9,219 nt of DNA from Candidatus Dadabacteria bacterium (GTDB taxonomy: Bacteria > J088): NCBI GenBank assembly GCA_003695505.1, contig RFIY01000335.1, forward strand, positions 1-9,219, read 5' to 3'. The notes below the pieces were generated by a model. It was not told the DNA's origin, ran no database searches, and saw nothing but the letters and a program-made list of their open reading frames with translations. Positions 8,690 through 9,219 of the stretch are shown here, in pieces; the stretch's first letter is position 1; every line of letters begins with the position of its first letter. Made by a program: the position numbers and the translations under genes.

Positions 8690-9219
8690 TCAGTCGCTGC
8701 TGCGCCACGTCGCGCGGAAACTGTGCTCGATACTCCGTCCGTCGCTGTCGCTGACGCGGATGATCAGTTCGGCGGGGCCCGTCGTCGTCGCAGACCACGA
8801 ACCCTCGACGGCAAGCTCATAGGTCGAACCATCGTCCTGCTGCGTCGCGGACACATCTGAAATGGTGCCGGTCGTCGGCAGGGCCGACCAGGTCAACCCG
8901 TTGCGCTCGTCGGCAACAATGAAGCGGAAGCGCGTGCCCGTCGTCGTGACTGGCTCCGCATCGGACAGCACGGCTTCAAGCACAACGGGCGGCAACGGCC
9001 CCGCCGCCGGCTGCAGGTCGATACGCGATTGAGACTGACGTAGCACCACGGTCTGGGCGACGAAACGTTCGCTTCGGGTCGGCAAGGCGCGGACGTGGTA
9101 CGTCACACCTGCGGGCGACCACGGCAGCCCCTCGGCCCGATAGAAGCCGTCACCCCGTGGCCGCAGCAACTGCCCCGCCTCCTCGACGACCACAAGCGTA
9201 TCCGTCACCGGTCTCCCGC
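8690..9219 (-). CDS. Unrecognised beta-rich Ig-like protein, C-terminal part
   Basis: The reading frame is open to the window edge, so this is probably the 3' part of a longer gene. I do not recognise the family. The visible ~175 residues are rich in Val, Thr, Ser and Gly with alternating hydrophobic positions and almost no helix-like stretches. This suggests two or so Ig-like or cadherin-like beta-sandwich domains, split near the proline-rich linker PAAGPLPP. The last domain ends LIIRVSDSDGRSIEHSFRATW, a typical final strand pair. Such modules usually belong to secreted or cell-surface proteins, but no signal peptide or anchor is visible here. A GTG at 9208 with GGGAG at 9213-9217 could start a 172-residue protein; it would lack any export signal, which makes a longer gene more likely. 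The stop codon lies only three bases from the stop of the convergent methyltransferase gene. Confidence 0.7.
   Translation of the reverse strand, partial: GRPVTDTLVVVEEAGQLLRPRGDGFYRAEGLPWSPAGVTYHVRALPTRSERFVAQTVVLRQSQSRIDLQPAAGPLPPVVLEAVLSDAEPVTTTGTRFRFIVADERNGLTWSALPTTGTISDVSATQQDDGSTYELAVEGSWSATTTGPAELIIRVSDSDGRSIEHSFRATWRSSD

Overview
The window looks like chromosomal DNA of a Gram-negative proteobacterium, most likely a gammaproteobacterium. It is GC-rich and densely packed. Its GyrB has the long form (807 aa, with the large insertion in the TOPRIM region) seen in Gammaproteobacteria such as E. coli (804 aa). It also carries an MlaE/MlaF/MlaD-type MCE lipid transporter, which implies an outer membrane. 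No mobile element, tRNA, rRNA or CRISPR array was seen. The taxonomic placement is inference from family features, not from a database search.

Left part (1-6902, plus strand). gyrB (16-2439) is followed after 91 bases by an ATP-type 6-phosphofructokinase gene (2531-3517). That gene is joined by 4-base stop/start overlaps to an MCE transporter set: permease mlaE (3514-4296), ATPase mlaF (GTG start at 4293, to 5033) and an MCE-domain protein (5030-5971). A metallo-beta-lactamase-fold hydrolase (start probably 5985, to 6902) follows on the same strand. From pfkA to the MCE gene every junction is an ATGA or GTGA overlap, so a glycolytic enzyme and a lipid transporter appear to be translationally coupled. 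The MCE protein has a C-terminal tail with four copies of a GxGT[LIV]G[RK]L motif.

Right part (6891-9219). A TetR-family regulator on the minus strand (6891-7562) is divergent from a plus-strand gene (start 7649, to 8686) whose product is very similar to eukaryotic sterol 24-C-methyltransferases (ERG6/SMT1). All signature blocks and the C-terminal sterol-methyltransferase domain are present. The 86-base gap between them holds a 20-bp near-perfect inverted repeat lying over a plausible extended -10 promoter, as expected for TetR control of the methyltransferase. The last gene, on the minus strand (8690 to the window edge), is the C-terminal part of an unrecognised beta-rich, Ig-like protein.

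The most notable content is the bacterial sterol C-24 methyltransferase with its own apparent TetR switch, located about 1.7 kb from an MCE-type lipid transporter. Whether the transporter handles sterols is speculation. The regulatory link between the TetR gene and the methyltransferase is better supported.
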